Part shown: one piece after another, positions 36,734 to 45,958 of the stretch
Numbering within the stretch: position 1 is the first letter of the stretch
Layout: every line of letters starts with the position of its first letter
From: Leptospirillum sp.
GTDB lineage: Bacteria > Nitrospirota > Leptospirillia > Leptospirillales > Leptospirillaceae
Direction of reading: 5' to 3'
Assembly: GCA_027315205.1 (NCBI GenBank)
Contig: DAHUYM010000003.1
Span: forward strand, 1-64,000
DNA length: 64,000 nucleotides
Notes under the pieces: model-generated
The model's input: only the letters and a program-made list of their open reading frames with translations
Database searches by the model: none
Told to the model about the DNA's origin: nothing
Position numbers and translations under genes: made by a program

Positions 36734-37798
36734 TCAGGAGAAACCGAGCACGCGCAAAACGGCTTCTTTTCCGGGAGGAACAGAGATTTGTGAATGAGGG
36801 GTCGAAAGAGCCGTTTCGGGGTCCTTCAATCCGTGGCCCGTCAAGGTGCAGACCACGATTTCCCCACTGGAAAAATGCCCGTTCCGTGCATACTCGATGA
36901 CTCCTGCAAGGGATGCCGCAGAAGCCGGCTCGCAGAAGATCCCCTCTTCTTTCGCGAGCATCCGGTAGGCGTCGAGAATTTTTTCATCAGAAAGAGCGAT
37001 GATCTCCCCTTTCGACTCGGAAGCGGCTTTAACGGCCCCCTGCCATGAGGCCGGATTGCCTATCCGGATCGCCGAGGCGACGGTTTCGGGTTTTTCGATG
37101 ACATGTCCTCTCACGATGGGGGCGGCACCTTCGGCCTGGACACCGACCATCCGGGGAAGGTCCCGCAGTTTTCCAGCCATTTTGTATTCGCGATATCCCA
37201 TCCAGCTGGCCGTGATATTGCCGGCATTTCCGACGGGCAGAAAATGAAAATGGGGGCCCTGTCCCAGGACATCGCATATTTCGAACGCGACCGTTTTTTG
37301 TCCTTCGAGACGGTCAGGGTTGACTGAATTGACGAGTGCGACGGGATGGGTTTCGGAGATGTCGCGGACGACCTGAAGGGCTTCGTCGAAAAGTCCCTTG
37401 ATCTGGATGACGACCGATTGGTGCATGACGGCCTGGGCCATCTTTCCCCTGGCGATTTTTCCTTCGGGGACGACAACATACACCTTGAGTCCCGCCCTGG
37501 CCCCATAAGCCGCCGCAGAAGCCGATGTATTGCCCGTGGATGCGCAGATCAGGGCTTTTGCACCTCTTTCCTGGGCTTTGGTGACGGCCAGAGTCATTCC
37601 CCGGTCCTTGAAACTTCCCGTCGGGTTCTGACCTTCGATCTTCGCATACAGGACGATTTTGGCACCGATCAGGCCAGGGATTCTGTCAAGGGGAACGAGT
37701 GGTGTCCCGCCTTCATAAAGGGTAACGGGCCTGGTATGAGGGAGTACCGGGAGGAATTCCCTGTAATGGTCGATGATTCCGGGCCAGTCCAAACGCAT
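36734..37798 (-). CDS. thrC: threonine synthase
   Basis: PLP enzyme converting O-phosphohomoserine to threonine, 354 residues, the shorter class. The PLP lysine lies in PTGSFKDRGM near residue 60 and the phosphate-binding glycine loop in PVGNAGNITA. The ATG at 37798 overlaps the hom stop by one base (TAATG), so the two are translationally coupled. Confidence 0.95.
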   Translation of the reverse strand: MRLDWPGIIDHYREFLPVLPHTRPVTLYEGGTPLVPLDRIPGLIGAKIVLYAKIEGQNPTGSFKDRGMTLAVTKAQERGAKALICASTGNTSASAAAYGARAGLKVYVVVPEGKIARGKMAQAVMHQSVVIQIKGLFDEALQVVRDISETHPVALVNSVNPDRLEGQKTVAFEICDVLGQGPHFHFLPVGNAGNITASWMGYREYKMAGKLRDLPRMVGVQAEGAAPIVRGHVIEKPETVASAIRIGNPASWQGAVKAASESKGEIIALSDEKILDAYRMLAKEEGIFCEPASAASLAGVIEYARNGHFSSGEIVVCTLTGHGLKDPETALSTPHSQISVPPGKEAVLRVLGFS

Positions 37799-39123
37799 TA
37801 TTCGGTCTTTCCTTCCACACGTATCAAGACGGTCGGTTCTGTCACGTGAGCAGAATGGTCAATGGCGCGGAGAGCCGCCTGAATGCTTGCTTCGGTGGCC
37901 GTATGCGTCTGTATGACGACCGGAACGCTTCCTCCCTTTTGTCGACCCTTCTGGATGACGGATTCGATGCTGATCCCATGATCTCCCAGAACTCCGGAAA
38001 GGTAGGAAAGCGTTCCCGGTTGGTCGTGCGCCATGAAGCGCAGATAGTATTCGCTCCGGATATCGGCGAGTCCGGTCATCGGCCTGGGTTTTCGTTCATT
38101 CCAGGAAAATCCGAGCGGAGGAACCTGGTGAAAACATCCCGTGTGTATGGCACGGGCCAACTCCATGACGTCTCCCATAACCGCCGTCGCAGTCGGATCG
38201 GCACCGGCTCCCCTCCCATAAAACAGGACGGGTCCAAGGGCATCGCCCGTTACTTCGACGGCGTTGAAGACACCGTCCACCTTGGCGAGCAATGATTCCT
38301 CGGGGAGAAAAGCCGGATGAACCCTGAGATCGATCGAGTGTCCATGATCTTTTGCGATGCCAAGGAGCTTAAGGACATACCCGAGTTCCCGGCCGAACTC
38401 GATATCGATCGTCTGGATCTCGCGTATGCCCTGGACAGGGATGGCGGAAAATTCTATCGGAGCTCCAAAGGAAAGGGTCCCCAAAATGGCAAGCTTGTGG
38501 GCGGCGTCCATTCCGTCGATATCGAGGGACGGGTCGGCCTCTGCATAACCGAGGGCCTGGGCGTCTTCAAGGGCCGACGCGAAATCGAGATGATCGTAGT
38601 TCATGCGGGTGAGGATATAGTTCGATGTCCCGTTGATGATGCCTTTAATGGACAGGATCCGATTGCCCCCGATTCCTTCCCGGAGGGAACGGAGGATCGG
38701 GATGCCACCACCGACTGCGCCTTCGAATGCCAGATCGGTTTTTGACGCGTGTACGGCCGAAAAGAGTTCTTCCCCGTGAAGGGCGAGAAGGGCTTTGTTT
38801 GCCGTCACAACAGACTTTCTCTTCCGAATGGATTCGAGAAGGATCGAACGCGCCGGCTCGATTCCTCCGATCAGTTCGATGACGATCTGCACTTCCGGGT
38901 CTTCGACAATCTCGTTGGGGTCCGGGGTCAGATGGATTCCGTTCAGGTCGGAACCGGATTTGCTCCCGATGCGTCGGTCGGCAATGGATTTAAGATGGAG
39001 GGGAAAACCAAGTCGCCGCTCCAAAAGCTTTTGTTCTTTCAGGAGAAGCTTCAGGAAGCCGGATCCGACGGTTCCGAGGCCGATAAGCCCAAGAACAACC
39101 GGGGACGGGCTGAGCGATTTCAT
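37798..39123 (-). CDS. hom: homoserine dehydrogenase
   Basis: NAD(P)-dependent reduction of aspartate semialdehyde to homoserine, 441 residues. The Rossmann start GLIGLGTVGSGF, the VTANKALLALHG segment and the GGGIPILRSLREGIGGNRI motif are intact, and a C-terminal ACT domain (QPGTLSYLSGVLGDHGISIES) gives threonine feedback. AAGGAAATC precedes the ATG at 39123. thrC follows with a one-base overlap. Confidence 0.96.
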   Translation of the reverse strand: MKSLSPSPVVLGLIGLGTVGSGFLKLLLKEQKLLERRLGFPLHLKSIADRRIGSKSGSDLNGIHLTPDPNEIVEDPEVQIVIELIGGIEPARSILLESIRKRKSVVTANKALLALHGEELFSAVHASKTDLAFEGAVGGGIPILRSLREGIGGNRILSIKGIINGTSNYILTRMNYDHLDFASALEDAQALGYAEADPSLDIDGMDAAHKLAILGTLSFGAPIEFSAIPVQGIREIQTIDIEFGRELGYVLKLLGIAKDHGHSIDLRVHPAFLPEESLLAKVDGVFNAVEVTGDALGPVLFYGRGAGADPTATAVMGDVMELARAIHTGCFHQVPPLGFSWNERKPRPMTGLADIRSEYYLRFMAHDQPGTLSYLSGVLGDHGISIESVIQKGRQKGGSVPVVIQTHTATEASIQAALRAIDHSAHVTEPTVLIRVEGKTE

Positions 39124-39207
39124 CGATTTCCTTGCAAAAGGATGATCATAATTTACATGTTCCCGGGCATCTCCTGCATCAGGCGGTCAGAGGATCCCGG
39201 GCGACCT

Positions 39208-39867
39208 TTACTGCATAAACGGATTTTTCAACGGAAGAGGGATGGTTTTTCCTTCGTCGACAAGTACGGAACGATAGGCCCGCAAGTACGCGGCCACCGG
39301 TGCGTCAATCCAGGTATTCGGGGCATGGGGGTCGATGTTGAACACAAGGACCTGGAGTTCCCGGTCCTTGTAGTCCCAGATTAAAACGGCATCGTTCGGA
39401 AGCCGGATACCCTTTTTATCCTTGAGTTCCCTGGAGGCCACCACACGGGGAGGGACCGTCTTCAGTTCGTCCGGAAGGATATCGCGCAAGGTCCAGTAGG
39501 GTCTATGGCTGGTTCCCGAATAAGGCGCCGTGACAAGAACCGCCTGAAGGGCTCCGCGGCGGAATTCGAACTGGAATTCAGGAGTAAACTTTCCCGAAGA
39601 AAGCCGAAACGGAGAAAAAAACAGATAACGATCTCCCGGGCGGGCATCGAAATCCGTGAAGATTCCGCAAGGCAATGCTGTCGAATACCCTTCCCGAGGT
39701 TTGATGGTCTTGTCGCCCTTGTGGAAGATCGTCAGTATCTGCTGCGGCGTGTCGCCCAGTTTCCAGCTCCACCCCCAGGCTTTTCCGGGCGACAGGAAAA
39801 CAAGGGCGAACGTGGCTACGATCAGAGCCATGTGAATAGGGCTTTTCGTAAGTTTCATCGGAGTCAA
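39208..39867 (-). CDS. exported protein of unknown function
   Basis: A 219-residue protein with an N-terminal signal peptide (about residues 8-31, ending in AWG) and a mature part rich in aromatic and charged residues. I do not recognise the family. The TTG at 39867 overlaps the aminotransferase stop as TTGA and has GGGAGAG six bases upstream, better than the in-frame ATG at 39858. It lies between the aminotransferase and hom and is probably co-expressed with them, although an envelope protein has no obvious role in threonine synthesis. Confidence 0.68.
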   Translation of the reverse strand: MTPMKLTKSPIHMALIVATFALVFLSPGKAWGWSWKLGDTPQQILTIFHKGDKTIKPREGYSTALPCGIFTDFDARPGDRYLFFSPFRLSSGKFTPEFQFEFRRGALQAVLVTAPYSGTSHRPYWTLRDILPDELKTVPPRVVASRELKDKKGIRLPNDAVLIWDYKDRELQVLVFNIDPHAPNTWIDAPVAAYLRAYRSVLVDEGKTIPLPLKNPFMQ

Positions 39868-41063
39868 CCGGTCTCTCCCACCCCGGCCTTTTCGGTCCGG
39901 GAAAGGAAGCGTTTGATGTTCATTGTGGCCTGGCGGATACGATTTTCATTTTCCACGAGGGCGAACCTGACAAACTCGTCGCCTTCCGTCCCGAACCCGA
40001 TACCGGGGGAGACGCCTACCTGGGCTTCCGCCATGAGGAGTTTCGAAAACTCGAGGGAACCCATCGATCGATGTGCCTGGGGAATCTGGGCCCAAAGGAA
40101 CATGGAACCTTTCGGCATCGTCACTGCCCACCCGCTCCTGTTGAGTCCTTCGACGAGGACATGGCAACGTTTTTCGTAAACCTGCGAAATATGGAGGGGA
40201 ACGTCGTCCATCTGGTTCAAGGCGAGAATGCTTGCGATCTGTATCGGCTGGAACATGCCGTAATCCAGATAACTCTTCAAGCGGGTCAAGGCTCCGACGA
40301 TCTGGCTGTTTCCCACGAGGAACCCGACCCTCCATCCTGGCATATTGTACGATTTGGACAAAGTAAAGAATTCCGCTCCGATATCGCGGGCTCCGGGAAC
40401 GGAGAGAAAGCTGGGGGCCTTGTAATCGCCGAACGTGATGTCGGCGTATGCCAGGTCATGGATCACGAAAAAGCCGCGTTCATGGGCGAGAGCCACGACT
40501 TTTTCGAAAAAACCATCCTGGACCGTCAGGGTTGTCGGATTATGCGGGTAACAGAGCAGAACCGCTTTCGGGAACCCGCCCATCCGTTCGAGGGCGTCGT
40601 GGAAATCCGCCCAGGCATCCCGGTCCGGTCGCATGGGAAAAGAACACACATGGGCTCCGGCAAGCGTAAAGCTGAACGCGTGAATCGGGTAAGTCGGATT
40701 GGGAACGATTACCTTGTCACCGTGATCGATGGTCGCAAGCGCCAGATGGGCTATTCCCTCTTTCGAACCGATGGTGACGACCGCTTCGGATTCAGGGTTC
40801 AGTGCCACCCCGTATTTGCGAAGGTACCATGCGCAAACGGCTTCTCTCAGCCTGGGGATACCCTTGGAAGCCGAGTAGCGATGATTTCTTGGGTTTCTGG
40901 CGGCTTCGATGAGTTTTTCCACGATGGGAGGCGGGGTCGGGAGATCGGGATTCCCCATTCCGAGGTCGATGATGTCTTCTCCCCGTCTTCGAGCCTCGAT
41001 CTTCATCTCGTTGACGATACTGAAAACATATGGGGGCAATTGATTGATTCTCTTGAATTCCAT
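39864..41063 (-). CDS. class I/II PLP aminotransferase (AlaC / LL-DAP aminotransferase-like)
   Basis: PLP aminotransferase, 399 residues. The start FKRINQLPPYVFSIVNEMK, the PNPTYPIHAF segment, the CYPHNPTT motif and the PLP lysine in TLSKSYNMPGWRVG are typical of the AlaC/DapL-like group commonly found before hom. It may make alanine from pyruvate and glutamate or act on another keto acid. The ATG at 41063 has GAGG seven bases upstream, and a near-consensus promoter lies about 85 bases upstream, so this is the first gene of the long minus-strand operon. Confidence 0.9.
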   Translation of the reverse strand: MEFKRINQLPPYVFSIVNEMKIEARRRGEDIIDLGMGNPDLPTPPPIVEKLIEAARNPRNHRYSASKGIPRLREAVCAWYLRKYGVALNPESEAVVTIGSKEGIAHLALATIDHGDKVIVPNPTYPIHAFSFTLAGAHVCSFPMRPDRDAWADFHDALERMGGFPKAVLLCYPHNPTTLTVQDGFFEKVVALAHERGFFVIHDLAYADITFGDYKAPSFLSVPGARDIGAEFFTLSKSYNMPGWRVGFLVGNSQIVGALTRLKSYLDYGMFQPIQIASILALNQMDDVPLHISQVYEKRCHVLVEGLNRSGWAVTMPKGSMFLWAQIPQAHRSMGSLEFSKLLMAEAQVGVSPGIGFGTEGDEFVRFALVENENRIRQATMNIKRFLSRTEKAGVGETG

Positions 41064-41146
41064 AATGGTCCTCGGACCCTCCGTGGGTTCGCCGCCTTTG
41101 TGCCTACAGAGATTTAATGTCGAGCAGAACAAAATCGCATCGTGAA

Positions 41147-41175
41147 ATTATCGCAATATGCAGGAAATCTTTCAA
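41147..41175 (-). promoter_or_regulatory. strong sigma-70-like promoter of the hom/thr/lys/cimA/lpxA operon
   Basis: On the minus strand, TTGAAA (41175-41170) and GATAAT (41152-41147) are 17 bases apart and each matches the consensus in five of six positions. It is the best promoter before a 13-kb run of same-strand genes with overlaps or short gaps. Confidence 0.6.
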
Positions 41176-41205
41176 CGTCGTCTCCCTCTCGACAACGGAC
41201 TCCGA

Positions 41206-41568
41206 TCAGGATTTCTTTAGCGTCTTGATGTAGGCGATGACATCGCGTATCTGATCCGGCGAAAGGGATTCTGACCACCCAGGCATCTGGCCGATCCCAT
41301 TCGAGATGACATGGGCGAGAAAGGTGTCGGTTTTGTTTTTCCAGAATTCCGGATCCGTAAAGTTCGCTGGAGGGGGGGACATCCCGGATGCTCCGATCCC
41401 TTGCCCGTTCCCCCCTGCACCGTGGCAAACTGAGCAATTTTGGCTGAAAATCGCTTTTCCATTCTCAAGGTTCCCGTTGCTGTCCTGTGCGAGAAGACCG
41501 TTTCCAGGTGTGTAAAAAATTAAAGCGAAAAAAACGGAAAGAAAGATGTTTTTTTTGGCCATGCGCAT
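41206..41568 (-). CDS. monoheme c-type cytochrome
   Basis: Periplasmic cytochrome c of 120 residues with a signal peptide (about residues 1-28). The heme site is CSVCH in FSQNCSVCHGAGGNGQG; the likely axial methionine is in GQMPGWSESLS, and the family end IRDVIAYIKTL is present. It should carry electrons in the periplasm; partners are not in this window. GAGGGAGG lies three bases before the ATG at 41568 and nine before a second ATG at 41562, so either may start it. Confidence 0.9.
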   Translation of the reverse strand: MRMAKKNIFLSVFFALIFYTPGNGLLAQDSNGNLENGKAIFSQNCSVCHGAGGNGQGIGASGMSPPPANFTDPEFWKNKTDTFLAHVISNGIGQMPGWSESLSPDQIRDVIAYIKTLKKS

Positions 41569-41727
41569 CGTCCTCCCTCGGGCAAGCACTTCTTGTTCGC
41601 TTGGGTATTCGTTTTTTCCGCTCATTACTATGATTTCAAAGTGATTGATTTACGTCCTTTTTTACCATATACGGAAAAATTTTTCACCGAATCGTCATTC
41701 TGTATATGTTCTATTCGATTTTGAATT

Positions 41728-41736
41728 TGTTATGAT
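41728..41736 (+). promoter_or_regulatory. extended -10 promoter element
   Basis: TGTTATGAT is an extended -10 (TG, one base, then TATGAT). No good -35 is visible 17 bases upstream. If real, transcription starts near 41743 and the two overlapping ATG codons here belong to the promoter, not to the gene. Confidence 0.4.
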
Positions 41737-41788
41737 GTTGCGATGCTTGGACAGGGAGACAAAGCACGGAAAACCATGCGGGGAATGT

Positions 41789-42415
41789 GTGAACGGACGG
41801 GCTTTTCTCAGATCGATTCGATATTTTCTTTCCGAACAGATCAGTCTTTTACGGGACATCGCAACCCGGGTCGGTGAGATGTTGCGTCCCCGTATCAAAC
41901 AGCTCCAGATCGGACTGAAGAAAATCCAGGTGGAGAGCCAGAGGGAAGAGTATCTCGAAACACTGGGAAAAATGGCTCACGGCCAATCATCCCCGAATGG
42001 CGACTTGATGGCCCGGTTGAAAGAATCTGAAAAGATACAATCGATTGTCAAGAAAATAGAAGTGATCGATCGACTCGAAAAAAAACTTCAGGGGGATTTC
42101 CAGTTTCTCGAAGAAACCCAGCTGATATGGGTCCTTTCGAACCTATCGGCTGAACTCGCTTCCCAGCGGCTTGAAGTGGGGGCCCACTGGATTCGTGACG
42201 ATTCCCCTTTCAAGGGATGGACGCTGAACGACATTCGACAGCAGACCGATGAACCGGGATTCATGGCTTTGGGTGCCCTAAAAAACGGATATCCAGTCCA
42301 GCTTTCCCAGGATACTCCCCTGCAGGATTCGGATATCCTCATCTATCTCGTTCCAGCCCAGAAAGAGGTATCTGTAATCGGAGGTCCCCGCTGGAGGCTG
42401 CATTCCAATACATGA
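41789..42415 (+). CDS. unknown protein with helical N-terminus and RCK_C-like C-terminal domain
   Basis: About 208 residues. The N-terminal two thirds are helical and charged (FLSEQISLLRDIATRVGEML, IKQLQIGLKKIQVESQREE), probably coiled-coil. The last 70 residues resemble an RCK_C/TrkA_C ligand-binding domain (GWTLNDIRQQTDEPGFMALGALKNGYPV, then PLQDSDILIYLVP). No membrane helix is visible. The GTG at 41789 has GGGGAA upstream and lies behind the extended -10; ATGs at 41732 and 41735 would add about 19 residues. Binding of a small ligand or nucleotide is inference. It opens the plus-strand run leading to miaB and lpt. Confidence 0.65.
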   Translation: MNGRAFLRSIRYFLSEQISLLRDIATRVGEMLRPRIKQLQIGLKKIQVESQREEYLETLGKMAHGQSSPNGDLMARLKESEKIQSIVKKIEVIDRLEKKLQGDFQFLEETQLIWVLSNLSAELASQRLEVGAHWIRDDSPFKGWTLNDIRQQTDEPGFMALGALKNGYPVQLSQDTPLQDSDILIYLVPAQKEVSVIGGPRWRLHSNT

Positions 42416-42454
42416 CCTTTGTGAAGAGAATCTGACAGATCGGGAGGGGACACT

Positions 42455-43030
42455 ATGCCGCATCTTTTCGACCCCAAAAATATCGAACGGCTCGAAGATC
42501 CCGAAAGAACGGATTTCCAGAATCCGTCTGTCGTGCTCGATCTCATGGCGTTCAACCTGGGAGGGGGCTTCTTGGACTTCGGGTCCGGGTCCGGTTATTT
42601 CACGTTCCCAGCCTATGACAGGTTCTCTGACCATGGCCCTTTCTATGCGGCGGACATTCAGACGGAAATGATCCAAATATTCAAGAAAAAAAGTCTGGAA
42701 AAATACGGCAAGGAACCGATCTCCCCTCTCGTGATCCAGGATCATAAGATTCCTCTGCCGGAGATGGCAATCGAAAATGTCCTCATGGTCAATGTCTTCC
42801 ATGAGCTGGACAACCCGAAATCAGTATTGGCCGAAATTTTTCGGATCCTGAAAGCGGGCGGATCCCTTTTCGTTGTCGACTGGAAAAAAGAAAAGACTCC
42901 CAAAGGCCCCCCTCCGGAAGAACGGGCGGATGAAGTCGATATCTACGATGATCTCTTGTCGGCGGGATTTATGAAAATCCGTTCGTGGGACGTCTATTCC
43001 TGGCACATCGTCGTACAGGCCATACGTTAA
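42455..43030 (+). CDS. class I SAM-dependent methyltransferase
   Basis: Cytoplasmic methyltransferase, 191 residues. The SAM motif I reads FLDFGSGSGYFTFP near residue 40, and later motifs follow as ENVLMVNVFHELDN and ILKAGGSLFVVDW, like the UbiE/COQ5 group. The substrate is unknown. GGAGGGG lies five bases before the ATG. It is followed by the DUF5069 gene. Confidence 0.88.
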   Translation: MPHLFDPKNIERLEDPERTDFQNPSVVLDLMAFNLGGGFLDFGSGSGYFTFPAYDRFSDHGPFYAADIQTEMIQIFKKKSLEKYGKEPISPLVIQDHKIPLPEMAIENVLMVNVFHELDNPKSVLAEIFRILKAGGSLFVVDWKKEKTPKGPPPEERADEVDIYDDLLSAGFMKIRSWDVYSWHIVVQAIR

Positions 43031-43049
43031 CCTGCAAAAGGCCGACCGG

Positions 43050-43385
43050 ATGTCCAACGAGGATTTCATCCCAAGAGACGGACGCTATCAGATGGCCGGA
43101 CTTCCTTGGCTTGCCCGCATGATCGACAAAGGCCGGGCATCCCTTTCCGGCACTCTAGGCGAGTATGAATTTCCGTGCTCCATGGACGAGAGTCTTCTGA
43201 ACTTCCTCGGGCTGGATGCGGGAACGTTCCTCGAATTATTGAAATCGTGTCCGGGAGATCGCGAACTGTTGGAAGCCCTGGGGCTCCATGGACGAGATCC
43301 CGTTGAAAAGGTTCCCTGGTCCGATGTGTTCCTGATACGCTATTCAAGGCTTTTGGACGCGCAAGAAAATGAGGAGCATGGATAA
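43050..43385 (+). CDS. DUF5069-type protein
   Basis: A 111-residue soluble protein matching the DUF5069 pattern: the segment LARMIDKGRASLSGTLGEYEFPCSMDESLLNFLG is characteristic. No function is established for the family. AAAAGG lies eight bases before the ATG at 43050. Its stop abuts the miaB ATG, so the two are probably co-translated. Confidence 0.75.
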   Translation: MSNEDFIPRDGRYQMAGLPWLARMIDKGRASLSGTLGEYEFPCSMDESLLNFLGLDAGTFLELLKSCPGDRELLEALGLHGRDPVEKVPWSDVFLIRYSRLLDAQENEEHG

Positions 43386-44777
43386 ATGATTCCTTCCGAA
43401 CCGGAAAAGTTGAATTTGAACACGAAAGAATCACGATCAGGGGCGCCACACCCGAAAACATTCTTCATCAAAACGTTCGGATGCCAGATGAACGTCCACG
43501 ATTCGGAACGCATGTCCGGTCTTCTGATGGATTCGGGTGCGATACCGGTCGAGAATCCGGAAGAGGCGGAAATCATTCTGGTCAATACGTGCACGATTCG
43601 CGACAAGGCCGATCAGAAAGCCCTGTCCGACCTGGGACGCCTAAGAAGGATCCGTAAAGAGGGAGGGATACTCGCCGTCACAGGGTGCATGGCGCAAAGG
43701 GAAGGCGAAGAGCTTTTCCGCATGGTACCGGATGTAGACCTTCTGCTGGGGCCGTCCCAGATCCGCAATCTTATCCCGTTGATCGAACGCACGTCTTCGG
43801 GAGAAAAGCATGTGGATGGGACTGTCCTTCCGCTACCGGAGATGACGACTCCACCAGCATTCCGTCCCGAAGGGGCGACCGCATTCGTGACCGTTCAGGA
43901 AGGGTGCGACAAGGCGTGCGCGTACTGCGTCGTTCCTTCGACCCGCGGGCCTGAGAGAAGCCGTCCCGTTGAGGATATCCTTCAGGAAATACGGGATCTC
44001 GTCAATCTCGGATATCGGGAAATCACTCTTCTGGGACAGAATGTAAACGGATACGGGAAAAAGGAGATGAACGGGAACGGCGCCTTTTTTACCCTGCTTC
44101 AGAAGATTCATGAAATTCCGGGGCTGAAGCGAATCCGGTTTACGACCTCCCACCCAGTCGACATGAGCGAGGCGTTGGTGGAGACGATGAAATCGTTCCC
44201 CCGGATCATGCCCCACCTCCACCTTCCTCTCCAGTCCGGGTCGGATTCCGTCCTTTGCCGGATGCGCCGGGGATATACGGTGGAGGAATACCGATACTGG
44301 GCGAAACTCCTTCGTCGCGAGATCCCCGGGATCTCGCTCACCACCGATCTGATCGTCGGATTTTGCGGGGAGACTGAAGAGGAGTTTCTGGAAACCTGCC
44401 GGGCGGTCGAAGAGTTCCGGTTCGACGGGGCGTTTTCATTTATTTATTCCCCCCGTCCCTCCACGCCGGCATATGCCTTGGACACTATGCCGCCAAGGGA
44501 TGTGTCGGTGAAGCGTCTCGAGCGTCTTCAGGCCCAGATCGAAAGCCAATCCTCGGAAATAAACCGGTTGATGGAAGGATCCATCGTCGAAGTCCTGGTC
44601 GAAAAATGGGACCCCGAAACCGGAGTGGCCATCGGGAGGACCCCTCAATTCAGAAACGTAAAAACTAAAGTATCCGGGTACACCCCGCCCCCTTTTCCTG
44701 GAGATCTGATTTCGGTACGGATCGAAAGCTCGTCCAAGACCGGGATCAGGGGAACAGCGATCCGGATCATCGGGTAG
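43386..44777 (+). CDS. miaB: tRNA-2-methylthio-N6-dimethylallyladenosine synthase
   Basis: Radical SAM methylthiotransferase, 463 residues, adding a methylthio group to i6A37 of tRNA. The N-terminal domain supplies three cysteines for one cluster (FGCQMN, VNTCTIRD, VTGCMAQ). The radical SAM motif is GCDKACAYCVVPSTRGPERSR near residue 170, the usual MiaB form. A C-terminal TRAM domain (about 395-460) binds RNA. GAGGAG lies nine bases before the ATG. Confidence 0.96.
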   Translation: MIPSEPEKLNLNTKESRSGAPHPKTFFIKTFGCQMNVHDSERMSGLLMDSGAIPVENPEEAEIILVNTCTIRDKADQKALSDLGRLRRIRKEGGILAVTGCMAQREGEELFRMVPDVDLLLGPSQIRNLIPLIERTSSGEKHVDGTVLPLPEMTTPPAFRPEGATAFVTVQEGCDKACAYCVVPSTRGPERSRPVEDILQEIRDLVNLGYREITLLGQNVNGYGKKEMNGNGAFFTLLQKIHEIPGLKRIRFTTSHPVDMSEALVETMKSFPRIMPHLHLPLQSGSDSVLCRMRRGYTVEEYRYWAKLLRREIPGISLTTDLIVGFCGETEEEFLETCRAVEEFRFDGAFSFIYSPRPSTPAYALDTMPPRDVSVKRLERLQAQIESQSSEINRLMEGSIVEVLVEKWDPETGVAIGRTPQFRNVKTKVSGYTPPPFPGDLISVRIESSSKTGIRGTAIRIIG

Positions 44778-44827
44778 GTGTTCATGACGATCATCCCTTC
44801 CCCATCAGGATGCCGGAAGAGTGCGGC

Positions 44828-45958
44828 TTGAAGATTATCGACCGGTACGTGTTCCTGGAACTTCTCCCCCCTTTCGCGATCGGCCTTTTGGTTCTTGTCG
44901 TCCTGATCCTGACGCAACAGACTCTCATGATCATGAACCTTCTCGTAAACAAGGGACTGTCCGTTCAAACGGTTTTCAGGCTTGTCCTCGCCATTTTTCC
45001 ACAATTTCTCACGATGATCATACCGGTATCGGTTCTTGCGGCATCGACCGCAACGTTCCACCGGCTGGCGTCGGACGGAGAAATAACGGCCCTGAAAGCC
45101 TCGGGGATCGGATTGTCCCGCCTTCTACTGCCGCTGTTTTTCTTTGCGCTCTTAGGTTTCCTCGGAAGTTTCTATATGTCCGCCAAAGCCCTGGAAACCC
45201 AGGGGATGTCCCTGCAGGACATGCTTATCCGGGTTCTCCAGAACAAGCTTTCCCTGGGAATAAAACCCCAGGTTTTCAATAACTTCATGGACCGTTTCGT
45301 CATCTACGTTGACCGGATGCCGACCTTCTCCAGTCTCCAGGGGGTTTTTATCTATAAAAAACCTGCGAAAGGCGAGTCCAAGACAATTATCATGGCCCAA
45401 CAAGGCGAGCTCCTTAATGAAAAATCTCCCCCGGGGATTCGTCTGAAACTCAAGTCGGGAACCTTGTTCCGTTCCGGAAAATCCCAGCAGTTCGTTCGAT
45501 TTCAGACATACGACCTGACGATAATCGGGCATTTTTCCCAAACGGACAGGACCGGCCCACGGACCATCGCTTCGTTGAAACGACAGATCGGAAAGGACTC
45601 CCACCCGGACAGTGCACTCCTCAGGTCCCTGGAAGATGCCTACAAGAATTATACATATCCGTTTTCCTGCCTGATCTTTGCCTTTCTCGGCATTCCGTTC
45701 GGCATTTATGCCAAGCGGTCCGGAAAACTGGCGGGGTTCGTCTTTGCGACCGCCTCGGTGATTCTTTTCTATGTCTTGAACACGCTCGACGATCTCATGG
45801 TGGCCAGGCGCATGATCAGTCCTTTTCTGGGATCTCTCGCTCCGGATATTGTCCTTGGATCCCTGATGATCGTCCTTCTGACCCTGGTCTTCAAGGAAAT
45901 CACCCTGACCCTTCCGGCTTTTTTCTGGCCGTTTCGAATCCAGTCGCCGCGTCCGTGA
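44828..45958 (+). CDS. lptF: LPS export ABC transporter permease LptF
   Basis: Inner-membrane permease of the LptB2FGC machine that pulls LPS to the outer membrane, about 376 residues. Hydrophobic segments at the N-terminus and C-terminus flank a periplasmic beta-jellyroll domain, as in the YjgP/YjgQ family. I prefer the TTG at 44828 (GGAAGAG six bases upstream), which gives the typical start KIIDRYVFLE; an ATG at 44810 would add six residues. lptG follows with a GTGA overlap. Confidence 0.93.
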   Translation: MKIIDRYVFLELLPPFAIGLLVLVVLILTQQTLMIMNLLVNKGLSVQTVFRLVLAIFPQFLTMIIPVSVLAASTATFHRLASDGEITALKASGIGLSRLLLPLFFFALLGFLGSFYMSAKALETQGMSLQDMLIRVLQNKLSLGIKPQVFNNFMDRFVIYVDRMPTFSSLQGVFIYKKPAKGESKTIIMAQQGELLNEKSPPGIRLKLKSGTLFRSGKSQQFVRFQTYDLTIIGHFSQTDRTGPRTIASLKRQIGKDSHPDSALLRSLEDAYKNYTYPFSCLIFAFLGIPFGIYAKRSGKLAGFVFATASVILFYVLNTLDDLMVARRMISPFLGSLAPDIVLGSLMIVLLTLVFKEITLTLPAFFWPFRIQSPRP

